From NCBI GenBank assembly GCA_907163375.1, contig CAJQUW010010302.1, forward strand, positions 186,001-250,000: a stretch of 64,000 nt of DNA. The letters are read 5' to 3'. The notes under the pieces were generated by a model. It searched no databases, was not told the DNA's origin, and was given only the letters and a program-made list of their open reading frames with translations. This document shows positions 1 to 12,081 of this stretch, piece by piece. A program made the translations under genes and the position numbers. Position 1 is the stretch's first letter; the number at the start of each line of letters is the position of its first letter. The stretch is from Prostheceraeus crozeri. Its lineage: Eukaryota > Platyhelminthes > Polycladida > Euryleptidae.

Positions 1-3000
1 TTTCAGAAATTCACAACTACAACACCAGTGTCGTGATTGACAATCAATCGATCAGTAACATGCAAGCGAGTGAAAGGAACAATACATTTTCATTTCATTT
101 CCATGAAAATTCGCATGTTACAATCATCAACAAAGGACCCTCAAATTAAGTGGTGCCATTGACAGTTCGTTGTTCACGATATCTATTTTAAAATAGATAT
201 TTCTTGTAATGTCAATACAGCTCAAATATCTAAGAAATATTGTTTTATCTAAAAAGAAAATATAAACCTGGAAAGACATCTAAAAACATAATTATCATAT
301 TTTATATTGAAATAAAGTAGAAATGGACGGATCTTATTGATAGCCTAATACGGTACTAAAGAAATCGAAATTTAAGGAAAATTCCGAAACAATATTAGTT
401 AGTGCATACAATGTTTATAGATTTGCTTATAGGCCAGATTGAGAAAAATTCACAGGAAGCAATACAGATGAATCGAAAATAATAGTTGCGAGAACCCTAA
501 TTGCACGTGACAAATTGCGTGTGAAGTTGCAAAATCGAAAATTTATGATCATTTCACCGATCTCTTTCTCTTCCCGTAAGAAGATACGGGGCAAGAAACG
601 TATTCACAATTTGAATGCAAGTATGGTGGCTTTCTCTGTGAAGTAAATGGCATGAACGTTAAAATAAACATATAAAGATCATATTCTTTTGGTAGAGCTA
701 ATTCTGATTTACCGGTGCATTGTAATTGAATAAATGATAGAATACACTTACTGGTGCAATATTTCTCTAAAATTCGTGAATTTTGCAAGTTGTAGTATTT
801 CGACCGCTGTTGATGAGGATTTTCAAAAATATCTGTCCAATTTACAGTAAATGGTGCAAAGCAGAGGCCCAGATTCGAAGAAAATAGGACGTCGTAATTT
901 ATAATTGCTGAAAAATAAAAACGGCATTGTTAATTGCATACTTTGACTGAGTACATGCCGTTACATGACATTCCTTTAACATAACGATGTTGAAAAAAAT
1001 TTAATCATATCAATCAATGATAAGTGATGATGCAATCATTACCACGCACAATATCGACCGCGAATAGCAGTCAGTAAAGATCAAGTCCAACGGACTACCG
1101 CCAAAATTAAGAATAAGCTGAAATTTATCTCATGAACTCAGACCGAACAATACTCAGACTTTGCTTTCGCTGCTACAAAGGGAAATCCATTTACGTGTCA
1201 CAACTACAGATATGATGACGATATGAATGCATTGGAAGGGAATTCATTGTGTTTTAATGAGCGGAATAAGAAAATGAAAAAGTATTTGAATCTGCATCAT
1301 AAGGCTGATCAAATAAAAGAATTTCATCTCAGCTGATACACAATGCTTTTTTAGCTACCGAACGTAGGAAAAGATAAATAAAATGCCTACTTTGGTTGAA
1401 ATATAGTTAAAAAAATTTAATAAAGCACTCGAAAGTAAGAGAAGAATCTTTTTTATTAAAAAAATCAAAAAAATGATTTGTTGACAAAGTCCTTGGAGGC
1501 CTATAAATAGTAAAAGTAGATTCAGGCACGCAGAATGAAAATATTATTATAATTATCTGCTTCTTGCGTGGCATTCATGTAAGCAGAACATTTATTCAGA
1601 CACGGTTTATTGAGAGCAATCACATACTATTGATGTTTCTAAAAATGTAATCGTTTAAACAGCTAAGTATCATGCATAAGGTATTTCTTAAGTTTTCATG
1701 TTGATTTTGTTTTTATGATTTCATTACTGATTTTAGACTGGAATAATTTCCTGGATCCTGGGTGATTTTATTCAATGTCCTCTCAATACAATCCTGTGCC
1801 CTATGAAATAATTAGATCTACGAGCCAAATATGCACATCAACGGCTAGTTTGACAGTTTTTTTTGAAAAATAATTCACATCAATAAATATCAATGTAAAC
1901 ATAAGGTTTTAGTAATTTGATTTTCATCATGATGTCTTTGAAGCAAAATGCCAGTGCGACTTCATTGAACCTATTTGAGATAATTGGTAATCCTGCGTTT
2001 TTTATTTTGACAATGAAAATAATGCCATGGCTACCGTACATAATTAAGCCCCACATGCATTCAATAGAAAATTCATTTGCAAAAATTCAAAAATGCAAAA
2101 GTGGCATGAGTGCGAAAGGAGATCAATATTCCAGTTCCAGCACCCTCAACCCCTTCTGATGGAATTTAGTAAAGTGACAATGAAAGGAAGTAGGCCAAAT
2201 GATGCCAGGAATTTCGCCCTTGTATTCCGAGCAATGGAAGTAGGTTGGTCCACGGCTTTCCATTATCAATTGATTTGGTTTCTTTTGTGAGTACATGTTG
2301 CATATAAAATATCAAAGCATTCAACAATACTTTGCATTAATGACTACATGTCTTACTTCAGGACTGCTTGCTAAAATATTCTATTCACTAACTAGTCTAT
2401 ACCTTCAGCACATTTCCTGCACTTTTGACATATTTAAAACGGAAATTGAAAAAAGTCATTAATTTAAACATTTGTAATGATGATGTGCCTCAATCTCGAT
2501 TGTCTGCATTGCTTGTTATAACAGTTTCAATGCCACCTATATTTGCTTTCATTTGACTTCATCGCTGCCTTGTTCAATGGACTGTGTAGCTACAACATGA
2601 AAAGTCAAGCAAATGTTGTGATTGATAGATGATGTCAACAATAACCAGACAACAAACGAAACAGACATTATCTCCAGTCGAAATGAGGAACGATGTGATA
2701 GTTCTTCAGGCGTCGGTCAATCTCGACTGTAGTTTCCCATCGGTTCACAAGCTCGCTGAATCAACAAATGAGAAGGCTGATGACTCATTGATGACCTCAG
2801 AAGGCGTTTCACATAAATGTTCCAAAAGCGAATGAATAACTGCAAACATCAAAAGACGAAATGCCTCTTGGTTTTCACAAAAAAGTAATAGTCTACATGT
2901 TGGTTGGTGCAAAGTTAAGGTTTGATTGCAGAACAATGTGAAGTTAATTCGAACACGTCGAATTAACGTCGAAAGGCATCGATACAGCGCATTAGCATCT

Positions 3001-4868
3001 TAAAATTTAATTGAATTTCTGCATTGTCAATGAGACAAAACAATGTTTTGGATTTGCTTCTCAAACTTTTGCTTGTATGTATGCTTAGATGGCCGTGACT
3101 TATGAATTCGCTCACAACCTTATTTTCAAAGACTTTTAAAATCCTGCATTTAAGATTTTCTGTACTCTGTTTTGCATGCTTGTGAAACTTTGATTTTGAG
3201 CACGTTTTTCAATAAAATGAGATCCCAACAATTGTGTGACGCCCACACACACGCACTTATTAAGAGCATATTAAGAGCACTTTAAGACAAGAGGGCCTAA
3301 TCCTATTGTCCATCACTGATTTGATAGAGAGACGGATGCAAAGGTTTAAAACACTTTTTTCCAGGAAATTGAGCTGCTACCACGTAAATATAAGCACACA
3401 AAGCATTATGCCAACATTTGAAAGATGTACCTATGTATGTTATCGATATTAAAGATACACTATTTTTTACATCAAAATAGTTTATGAGGTTGTCGACTCA
3501 TTAAGCAGGTCGTTCACTTAAAAAAAAATAATTGAAAATAATCGTCGTAAATGGTAGAATAAAAGATTTGCTTTAAAACATTTAGAAAAAGTGGTATTTT
3601 TAAACCTCGACTGTTCTTTGTCGAAAAAATAGGTTTGTCGAGCTCATGGCGTTCGAAGCATGTAGCATTTCTAATGGCTGATTGCTCAGAAATTTGGAAT
3701 TACACGTATTGTGACAATTATGTGCAATGCATAATCGTCCCCCATGATGTAAATAGAATTTATTATACTATATTCTCAGAGCACCACTCCATGAGATATT
3801 TTTGTTAAGATTCTAATTGCAAGGAATAAGCGCCAAATGGTGGAGCTATTGGATTCAATAGTTTTACTCATCAGCAAAAGAAAATGGTGGCGTTCATGCG
3901 TCACAGGAACCCAAAGATCTCCAGAACATATGCGAAGAGTCATATTGAATGAGAATGACCTGAAGAAGTCATCCATTCCAAGAAAGCATTATCAACAAGC
4001 AAGCAGCTCCTGTAAACTTTCTAATTGCATTATCAATGACAAAAAATATGCCTACGACGCATGACATTTTACGAAATACAATGTCTGACTTGTTCAAATA
4101 CAGTACAGGTCGTTTGGCAGTAGGCTTAATTTCCATCCACTTCATTGAATAGTCAAAGAAAGCATGATATGAAAATGACCAGCAAATGCAAATATCTGCA
4201 AGTATGCAAATATGCTCAAACGTGTGTTTGAAGCATGTTCTTGGCATTTGTTTAAAACATTGCCAACCATGGTTTTAATTGAACTATCAATGACTGATTT
4301 ATTCTAAAATTCACTATGTAACATACACACATCATCTAGCATTCAATTCAATGTGTCATCAGCATAGAACGTGTGCATTTGAATAACTTGATCACTGTTT
4401 TTGTCTGAACGCATGCATTCAGCCTCTACATCCATGATTCATTTAATAAAAGTAGTCTGTGTTATAGCATGTCTGCTATTTGTTTGGTTGACAAATATCT
4501 GTATTTACAAGATTTCGCCTACTAGGCACATTTACCATAATAGGAAAGTAAGAATCAAGCTGGTGCAATCGTCACCTTGGATTGCGAAGCATCACTTTTC
4601 CAATTACATATTCACTATACTTCTGATAATTCGCAGAGTCGAGTCTTTAACGGATAGGATCCGATTGATCTGGTAGGGACACTATTGGCAAATCTAAAAA
4701 GGACTTGACATTCTGACGCTTCAAAATCACGTGAGAGGCATATCGAAGAGGATCGGTGAAAATGTATCCCAGTCAAAGTGTTAAACGGATTTTATATCCC
4801 AATTAACATCACAATCCGAATATATCCGGTGCATTTGATCATTGGATATTGCATCGTATTACTTGAAT
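1..4868. other. Unassigned noncoding DNA
   Basis: Only short open frames (up to about 90 codons) in all frames, without recognisable motifs or consistent codon use. No RNA gene or inverted-end pair was identified. It may be intron of the ErbB homologue or intergenic. Confidence 0.5.
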
Positions 4869-5075
4869 ATCTAAAGAGAATGACAACTATTAAGTCAATA
4901 CAAGACACCAACACCCTTGAATCCCCGACGTACTCGCCCGACCTATGAATATTGAACCGAATTCCGCGGTGGAGACGAGCTTGCACCTTCTTCACTAAGC
5001 CACGCTGACGGTTCAAGAGGAATGCGAGTTAAGGCAGAAGTCATCTCCAAGCAATATCGACAGCTTATTGTCCTG
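4869..5075 (-). mobile_element. tRNA-derived SINE, copy 1
   Basis: Same sequence as the SINE at 29398-29602 over about 205 bp: gacgagct, ggtgttggtgtc and the 5' end gctgtcgatattgcttggag. The B box is damaged (GGTTCAATATT), so it is an older copy. Confidence 0.7.
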
Positions 5076-6124
5076 TTGTCATTGACATCGTCTTACTTTA
5101 TTGAAAAAATGTTTTCTCTGGTCTCTACTGTTTATTAATATTAGCTAGTCACTACTTTTGGATGGCGATCTCGAAACCAGTCATTTTTTGAGTGCAACGG
5201 ATTATGAAATATAAAGAATATAGACCTTACATAGTTATCACTATAGGTGACACATGACTACAGTAATGTTGAGTACATGGAACATTTACAATCATAGTGA
5301 ATGAGAATTCTCTAATGATAATGCGATTTTTCTTAATCATCACAAGGCTTTGGTATTCTGCAGTTTTACTTATTGAACATAGTAAAAAGATTAAATTAAT
5401 ATCTGAATTATATCGCATTTGAGTGAATCAAATATTTTTTCTCAATTAGTCTACTAGTATTTCCACACGTAAAAGTTTCATGAATTTGCAAGATGGCTTT
5501 TTGATGCTTAGTATTCCGTCTTTAGCGTTGCAAAGTCTAGACTAATCCAACGATACAAAAGAATTTGACTTCTTGAATAGCCAAATTTATGAGTAATAGA
5601 TGGAACTCCAAGGTGCAGTTCATAAAAAAAGAACATTTGATATAAATGTTTGTTTATATAATGGCTTTGATAATTGATTTGAAATGGTGTCAACCGATAG
5701 GTTTGGAAGAAGTTGTGTATACGCAGTGCGATTACACTATTGCATTGTTTATAAATAAAATGTACTTGGGTGGATGAGCATCTCAGATAAATGCTCAGTC
5801 ACGCTGTTTATATTTAACGAGCAATTTTCATAAAGTACTGGCAAATAAAGAAATAAATGAATTGCAATGTTTCTCACGATATCGTATTTGTTTAATCTAA
5901 CTTTGAAGTTTGACTTGATCTCTTGCTAAAACCTTCTAATCACAAAATTTGACGTACCGTTATTGTACTATTATAACTGTGAACGGAAAGGGTTGCACAT
6001 GGAATTGGAAAATGGAATATATTGTAGACGCTACCCTAATGTCAATGTGGAGAGAACTTGCGCAAATACGCAAGTGTATAAGTAATTAATTATATGAATC
6101 GTGAAATGATATTACGTACATATA

Positions 6125-6823
6125 GTCCGGCAGAAAATGAGACTTTCACAGAATGATTGTACACCCCCATGCCTACTAGGAATCTGCATGTCTTCCGAGT
6201 TCTAGTTAGTTATTCTTCTTGTCAGACATGATCAAAGAAAGATACATGCTGATCTAATTGGATGCAATTCGCAGTTTTTGGCAAAAAAATGAAATTTTCT
6301 ATGTTTTGTCAAATCAACTTAATAACACTAATAAACCCATAATCTTCGGCATGATATGTCTTCAGGTCATCTTCCATGATGCGCAAGTGATATTATCATG
6401 CTTCTGACCGGCGATGTATTCGAGAATGTGGTTCAATGTGGATAAACTGGGCCAGCATGCTGGTGTTCGCAGACAGTAGGAGGCATGCCGAATCTCAATG
6501 TGTTAAGCGCCATGGAAAAATGATCATGAACATGATGAGACAGGACCTGAAGACATATCATGCCAAAAATTATGCAATGAACTTTGTGCCTTTCAGTTGA
6601 TAAGAGAAACATGGAAAATTTCGTTTTAGCCAAAAACTGTAATCTGCATCCCATTGGATTAACAAGTGTTTTTTATCCTGTCCGACATGAAGGGCAATCA
6701 GACAGAACTCGGCAGACGTGCAGATTCTTAGTAGCAATAGAGCCCATTCTGTGAATCATACATCATTCTGTGAAAGTCTCATCTTCGGCCACATTCCCTG
6801 CAGAAATACGTTCTGGCTGTCGA
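6125..6823. mobile_element. Foldback MITE family F1, copy 1
   Basis: Shares gagactttcacagaatgat, the atgcctacta block and gttctag on the left and the complementary arm ending cctgcagaaatacgttctgg on the right. The outermost left end is missing or diverged. Boundaries are approximate. Confidence 0.8.
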
Positions 6824-7485
6824 ATTAGTAGTCAAACACAAGATACATACAGCTTAGTGCATCTAAACTCACGAATGCCGTGTTATCGACTTAGTAAATA
6901 TGCTCTATTTCACACACCAAAATAGCTAATGAGTTGACGGCACATCGAATATGTTATTCATTTGAAAAGATGCGATGCAGAAAGATGGAATTATATACAA
7001 AACAAAATCATTTTCTAAACCATAAATTGACACATATCCGTTACGTAACTTGTAATACATGCATTACCTTTCAACGTCTGTAAGTTCTTCTTGTGACTTC
7101 AATTTGATTATAATATTCTTATGATATTCTTCCTAAGTTCATAAAGCATTCCACAATTTTCCAATTGGTTTCGGCTTCTTCTGCTTTACCTTTGCTGACT
7201 AAAGGGGTAAACTGATATCCAGAATTCTCGTGTTGTTCTCATTTTGCAAATTTCCAAAGATCTGTGCGCGACGTAACTGTTGAGGCCACCCACCGTCAGT
7301 CTTGCTCTCCTCGTCAAGCATCGACGTAGAACTTAGCACTCCTATTTTTTCTCGCTACCATGGTCCAATTTTTCCTATGTTGTTTGATTTGGATTACTGC
7401 TTGTAGCCTCTTACTTCGTATGCATTGTCGATGGGAAATACATTTGTAGACTATTTTTGTTATCCTGATAGCTTCGCATCCAATT

Positions 7486-8118
7486 AGGTACTTATGAGTT
7501 ATCTCCCCCCGCCCCAGGTTTTTAAATTTGTCTAGCATCTGCAAAAATGTATCAATCGCCACTAAACTTCAATTAGACGTAATTAAGCATATTTTCTACC
7601 CACATACAAAATTTTATGCAGATCGGACAAGTACTTTTTTGCATGAGAGACGATAACGTGAAGTGTACGATGTCAGCTGCTTGATCTGACTTCTTCTGTT
7701 CGACGCATTATTGTTACTCGTGTGTGCATTGTTGTCTCTCCCTCTTCGTCTCATTCACTGTTACTTGAAATCTTCCTACGACCAATACCTTGCCACTTTT
7801 TTAAATCAAGCATATTAATGTAGGGGATGTGGCCTGGTCATCATCGCTTCACGAGTTGTCGGGAAATGACTTTGTTGACCTCTAGTGCTTTCTGCCCAGA
7901 CGATGAGATTCGAAAAAGTCAAATCAGGCTGTCGGCATCGCTGCACTTCAAGTTCTCGCTCCTAATTCAAAAAGTACTTGCCAGATTTGTCCAAATTTTG
8001 GTATGTGGCTAGAGAATATCCTCACTTACGTATACTCAAAGCTTTGTAACGATTGATTGATTTCTGAGGATTTTAGACAAATTTGAAAACGTGGGGGGAG
8101 ATAACCCATAAGTACCTC
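7486..8118. mobile_element. MITE with aggtacttatg...ctccccc ends
   Basis: Left aggtacttatgagttatctc then cccccgccccaggttt; right ggggggagataacccataag then tacct. The inverted ends match for about 70 bp with several mismatches. Target duplication is unclear. The interior has no recognisable gene. Confidence 0.65.
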
Positions 8119-8119
8119 C

Positions 8120-8281
8120 AGTAATTGGACGTAATGGCTTTATTTTTCAATGTACGAAGTTATATAATGAAAGCTTCTGACACAATTATTGCTTATGTTA
8201 ACGACTATTGTACCTCCTACGATTCTCATTTGGAGGTTTTGTATTTTTTGATCGATAAACGCATATTATTATTATTATTAT
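8120..8281 (+). mobile_element. Possible truncated LINE 3' end with (ATT)n tail
   Basis: gatcgataaacgcat followed by a 19-bp ATT repeat (8263-8281) resembles the 3' terminus of a non-LTR element, with an AATAAA-like signal and microsatellite tail. No coding sequence is present upstream. A plain microsatellite is the alternative. Confidence 0.3.
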
Positions 8282-8284
8282 AAT

Positions 8285-8805
8285 TATGGATTAAGCCTAT
8301 ATTGTCGAAAAAGAATGGACAGTTACTCTGTCAGACAAGGCTTTCAATACGGAAGGGATCTGCCTCCGCTTGGCTATTATCACTCCCAACATAGTGTCAC
8401 ATTCTATACTTTGACGATCATCAGGGCCCGTTGATTGAGTTTGGTTGTGATGTTTCGGCCTGCTCCAAAGTTCTCGTACATAAAGTAAAGCCTTGAAAAT
8501 CGTGGATATAGGCTGAGTTATTCATTCAATACGTGGCTGGTGTCTCCATCATGTAAGGACAAAAGGCTGAATCTTTTGGCTAGCTTGGCATTCTTTATGC
8601 TTGAAAAGGCACCTTTACTTTTTTACGAAACAGTTGTACATGGATTGTAAGGGACGACAGCCTTCGAGTTGATGTTTATTACAGCTGCATCCCAAAACTC
8701 TTTGATAGCAAAATTGGTGGAAAAAAATGGTCAGCACAACTGCGGCATCGACTGAGATAACTGAGGACACGTTTGAATTGATAATTGGACATCGCCGTCA
8801 CAGTC
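8285..8805. other. Unassigned sequence before the Tc1 remnant
   Basis: Slightly higher G+C than its surroundings (for example ggaagggatctgcctccgct near 8351), which suggests an old unrecognised repeat. No frame of useful length and no motif. Confidence 0.35.
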
Positions 8806-8808
8806 GGA

Positions 8809-8824
8809 CTCTCTCTCTCTCTCT
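8809..8824 (+). repeat. (CT)n microsatellite
   Basis: Uninterrupted CT repeat of about 16 bp just before the Tc1-like remnant. Confidence 0.9.
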
Positions 8825-8830
8825 TTATAT

Positions 8831-9940
8831 ATACTCATTGACATAATTAATGAAACAAACTATCATTGGCTTTAATTGAAGTTTGTTTCATTTTTCTCAG
8901 GTATGATGCAATATCTCGCTTTCTATGTATTACCATTCAACACATTAGAGAATGGAGAAAGATCTATGGTGGTCAAATTTCAAATTTTGATATCGATACA
9001 ACTGTCACAATTGCTTTTACAAATTGAACATAAACGTGAACTGAAATCCAGCTTTTGTAAAATAAAATGGCACACGATCAGTCTGCCAGAGTTATGGCTA
9101 TTGAATGATTCGTTGTGATAGAAGTTGTGTGAGTGTTGCCGAAGAGCTGCAACTATCGAGAGTTGTTGATTGGAGGAGTTGGTGTGATGCCCATCGCTAA
9201 TGGAATGACCATCACTGGCAGAAAGTCTTGTGGACCGATGAATCGAGATTCACTCTGGATTTCAATGACTGTCGTGTCAGAGGGCATCGTCTTCCAGGTG
9301 AACACTTTGCCCCATGCTGTATTAAAGAACACGACAGATATAGTGGTGGAAGTGTCATGCTGTGGGGTGGCATTTGGCATGGCGGACGAACGACAAAAGT
9401 CATCATCAAAGGCACGTTGACTGGAGAGAGGTATCTCAATGAAATTGTGCTTCCTGTTGTTGCCCCAGGTGGTTGCCCCAGGTTGGTCAAGGTGGAGGAT
9501 CTCGTCTTCCAAGACGACAACGCAAGACCACATCGCTCCTCGGCTGTCATTGCCACTGTTAGGAGATTGAACATTCAAACCCTTGACTGGCCTGCACGCT
9601 CACCTGACTTATCACCCATTGAACAAGTATGGGACGAGCTTGGGCGGCGAGTGAGAGACCGCTATTCACTTTCACCAGTGTCCCTGAAGATTCTCTCTGA
9701 AAGACTGACAGAGCAGTGGCTTCTCCTTGAAACATCCTTCATTCAGAAACTTTGTGAATCCATGCCATCTCGGATTAATGAATGTATTGGAGTTAGAGGG
9801 GGGCACACGCGCTATTAAAGTTGAATCTGCTACATGCGTAGTTTTTCTGTGCTAGCGACTTGGTGGAGATTGTGACTAAATTATCAAGGTATCATACATA
9901 CATGTACATATACTGCACTGTATATATATACCACTCAAAA
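8831..9940 (+). mobile_element. Probable extent of the Tc1-like element
   Basis: The transposase remnant sits between TA-rich stretches. On the right, tatatatataccactcaaaa near 9920-9940 looks like a Tc1-type terminus. No matching inverted end was identified on the left, where gaaacaaac and gtttgtttc (8849-8890) form a local hairpin. The boundaries are approximate. Confidence 0.4.
9067..9818 (+). pseudogene. Tc1-like transposase remnant (DD34E), internally deleted
   Basis: A Tc1-family cut-and-paste transposase relic. The start at 9067 gives MAHDQSARVMAIE; a frame change then gives MIRCDRSCVSVAEELQLSRVV, the usual N-terminal helix-turn-helix. The middle is missing: the sequence jumps to WQKVLWTDESRF, which carries the first catalytic Asp. 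From 9228 the frame is open for 196 codons with GGSVMLWGGIW, then FQDDNARPH (second Asp) and DWPARSPDLSPIEQVWDELG. There are 34 residues between the second Asp and the Glu, hence DD34E. About 250 codons remain of a usual ~340. The loss of DNA-binding sequence and the N-terminal frameshift make it inactive although the catalytic triad is intact. Confidence 0.9.
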
Positions 9941-10170
9941 AGAAAGAAGTTAAAGAAGTAAATGTTTCAAAAATTTTGTCAGTGAGTATACGGTATACTT
10001 GTATATCTGTGTTTGTGTGTGCATGTGTGCCGAAATTATCCATTTTGAACTTTCAGACACAGTATCTCTCAAAAGATGCTGTTCATACAGTCCTAGGTAG
10101 AAGTGTTTTATATTATTTAAAATGGGAATAATACAAATCAGTTGCACGATGAGATAACACAAAGTAAAAA

Positions 10171-10960
10171 TCATTTGTCCATGAATTTGCACATAAAAGG
10201 AAAAAAGGAGTCAGTAAAACTTTGACCGACATAGTGGCACACGAAACTTCTGAGAATAAGGAAGTCTTGGCGGTAAAACAAAGGACGCAGGTTGTCAAGT
10301 ACAATCGTTTCCAGAAGTTTGGCAGGTAGTTGAAGTAGCGTGATAAAACGCATCTTGTCAATGGTTGGAGGCGAACACTTTGGAATAGCAGCAATTGACC
10401 CGTTCTTCCATTTCATGGGAACAACTTTCGTTTCAATTGACTTTTGAAATATGTATGTCAAAGGTTCTGAGATTACATCAGCCAAGAATTTGAAAATTTT
10501 TGTCTGTATGCTCTCATCCCCAGATAACTTCTTCAGCGGCTGTTTCGCAAGCAGATTTTGTACTCTTGCCGTCGAAATAGAAATGTTCCAATCTTTATTG
10601 TTTGGCAATTGTTCGTTGCACAAGTTTAAATTTTCTTGTACCGTATGTGAATTACCCTCAAATAAGTGTCGTATACTAGCCGTTATACACGAGACTACGA
10701 TGTCTTTATCACCGACTTGTGCGATCAGGGAATCCAGTGTACTGGATTTCTTCTTGCCTGCTTGAGAACCGACTAGATTCCATAAACCATTAGTTGAAAT
10801 CATCAGTTTGTCCGCCCAGATCTTCTTGGCTTTGATTATCTCGGTCTTTGCTTTTTGCTTCAAGTGATTGAAGTTTGTCCAGTCTCTGTCGTGATAGGCC
10901 TTCCAACTATTCCTAGAAGGTCCTAGAATTATTACTCTTCACCCACTTCTCCACTCAACC
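10171..10960 (-). pseudogene. Non-LTR retrotransposon (LINE) reverse-transcriptase remnant
   Basis: A 230-codon open frame on the minus strand covers the region before and at the start of a LINE reverse transcriptase: IKAKKIWADKL, then KIFKFLADVISEPLTYIFQKSIET, VVPMKWKNGSIAAIPKCSPPTIDKMRFITL and PAKLLETIVLDNLRPLF. This is the classic order through motif 1. Coding resemblance (AYHDRDWTNFNHL) extends upstream to about 10930. The later motifs, including YADD, are absent, so the copy is cut off after the first quarter of the RT domain. The endonuclease is also missing. Clade is uncertain; CR1/Jockey-like is a guess. Confidence 0.8.
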
Positions 10961-11188
10961 CATGAACGTCGTGGAAGTTCGTTGTGGTGATGCGGTGGAT
11001 ACGGCAACCAATGCCCGCCAGCCGAATCGGTTTTTGCACAAGCGCAGCAGCTGATAAAGCTGTATTATTTATTGCCAGTTACGAATAAAGAAGGATACAT
11101 TGAGTCTACATGCTATTCAGTAAGGATTTAGGAATGAATATCATTTTAGCTAGTCTACATGGACACATCATGCACGAATAAGAGTAAG

Positions 11189-12081
11189 CACGGTGTCCCC
11201 GATGAGGTGGAAATACAAGAAAATTATCCCAAGTGTTTTCTCAACGGATTCCAAAGTTTTCAATTGTGAAAAATCCAATGGAAGCATTTCCAAAATCCTG
11301 CATCGAGGGCTTTTTGAGCTAGCCGCCATTTTTGATTTTTTGCAAAAAAGCAAAAAAATGAAAAAATTCAAAGTATGCAAAAAACTATCCCATGTGACTT
11401 CTCAACGGATTTCTGTGTTTTATGCAGCTAGTAATCCAGTGCAAGTGATTTCAAGATTCTATGTCGAGGGCTTTTTGAGCTAGCCGCCATTTTTGATTTT
11501 TTACAAAAAAGCAAAAAAATGAAAAAATTCAAAGTATGCAAAAAATTATCCCATGTGACTTCTCAACGGATTTCTGTGTTTTATGTAGCTAGGAATCCAG
11601 TGCAAGTGATTTCAAGATTCTATGTCGAGGGCTTTTTGAGCTAGCCGCCATTTTTGATTTTTTGCAAAAAAGCAAAAAAATGAAAAAATTCAAAGTATGC
11701 AAAAAACTATCCCATGTGACTTCTCAACGGATTTCTGTGTTTTATGTAGCTAGGAATCCAGTGCAAGTGATTTCAAGATTCTATGTCGAGGGCTTTTTAT
11801 GCTAGTGGTCCTTTTAAAGCTTTTGACGAAATTTTTTAGCGAATGAAAAATTGAAATTATTAGAAAATTAGTCTATGCGATTTCTCAACAATTTTGTATG
11901 CTTCATGCTGCTAGAAATTCAGTGAAAGATATACAGTACGTACTGTATACAACAACTGGATGACAAAAATATCAAACTTATGATAAACACATATTGTTGC
12001 AAATTCTCAAAAAAACAAATAACTCTAATAAAAGCTACAACGCAAAATCATTCAAAAAGAATGACGGCTATTGTACATTTG
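11189..12081 (+). repeat. Left terminal inverted repeat (893 bp) of the CACGGTG element
   Basis: Reverse complement of 15758-16321 apart from two additional 161-bp units and about 7 bp of small indels. It begins with CACGGTGTCCCC, passes through the tandem units, then a unique part containing the palindrome acagtacgtactgt near 11935. It ends with an antisense copy of the last transposase codons (to 12081). Confidence 0.9.
11220..11810 (+). repeat. 161-bp tandem repeat inside the left TIR
   Basis: The phrase atcccatgtgacttctcaac recurs at about 11387, 11548 and 11709, a period of 161 bp. A more diverged unit (atcccaagtgttttctcaac) begins near 11224. Each unit contains the block gagctagccgccatttttga followed by an A-rich stretch. 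The standard units differ from each other at only a few positions, so amplification is recent or homogenised. Subterminal repeats of this kind are usually transposase binding sites; that role is inferred here. Confidence 0.88.

Noticed and set aside
9153-9578. 141- and 120-codon minus-strand frames
   Set aside because: They lie antisense to the Tc1 transposase and are shadows of it.
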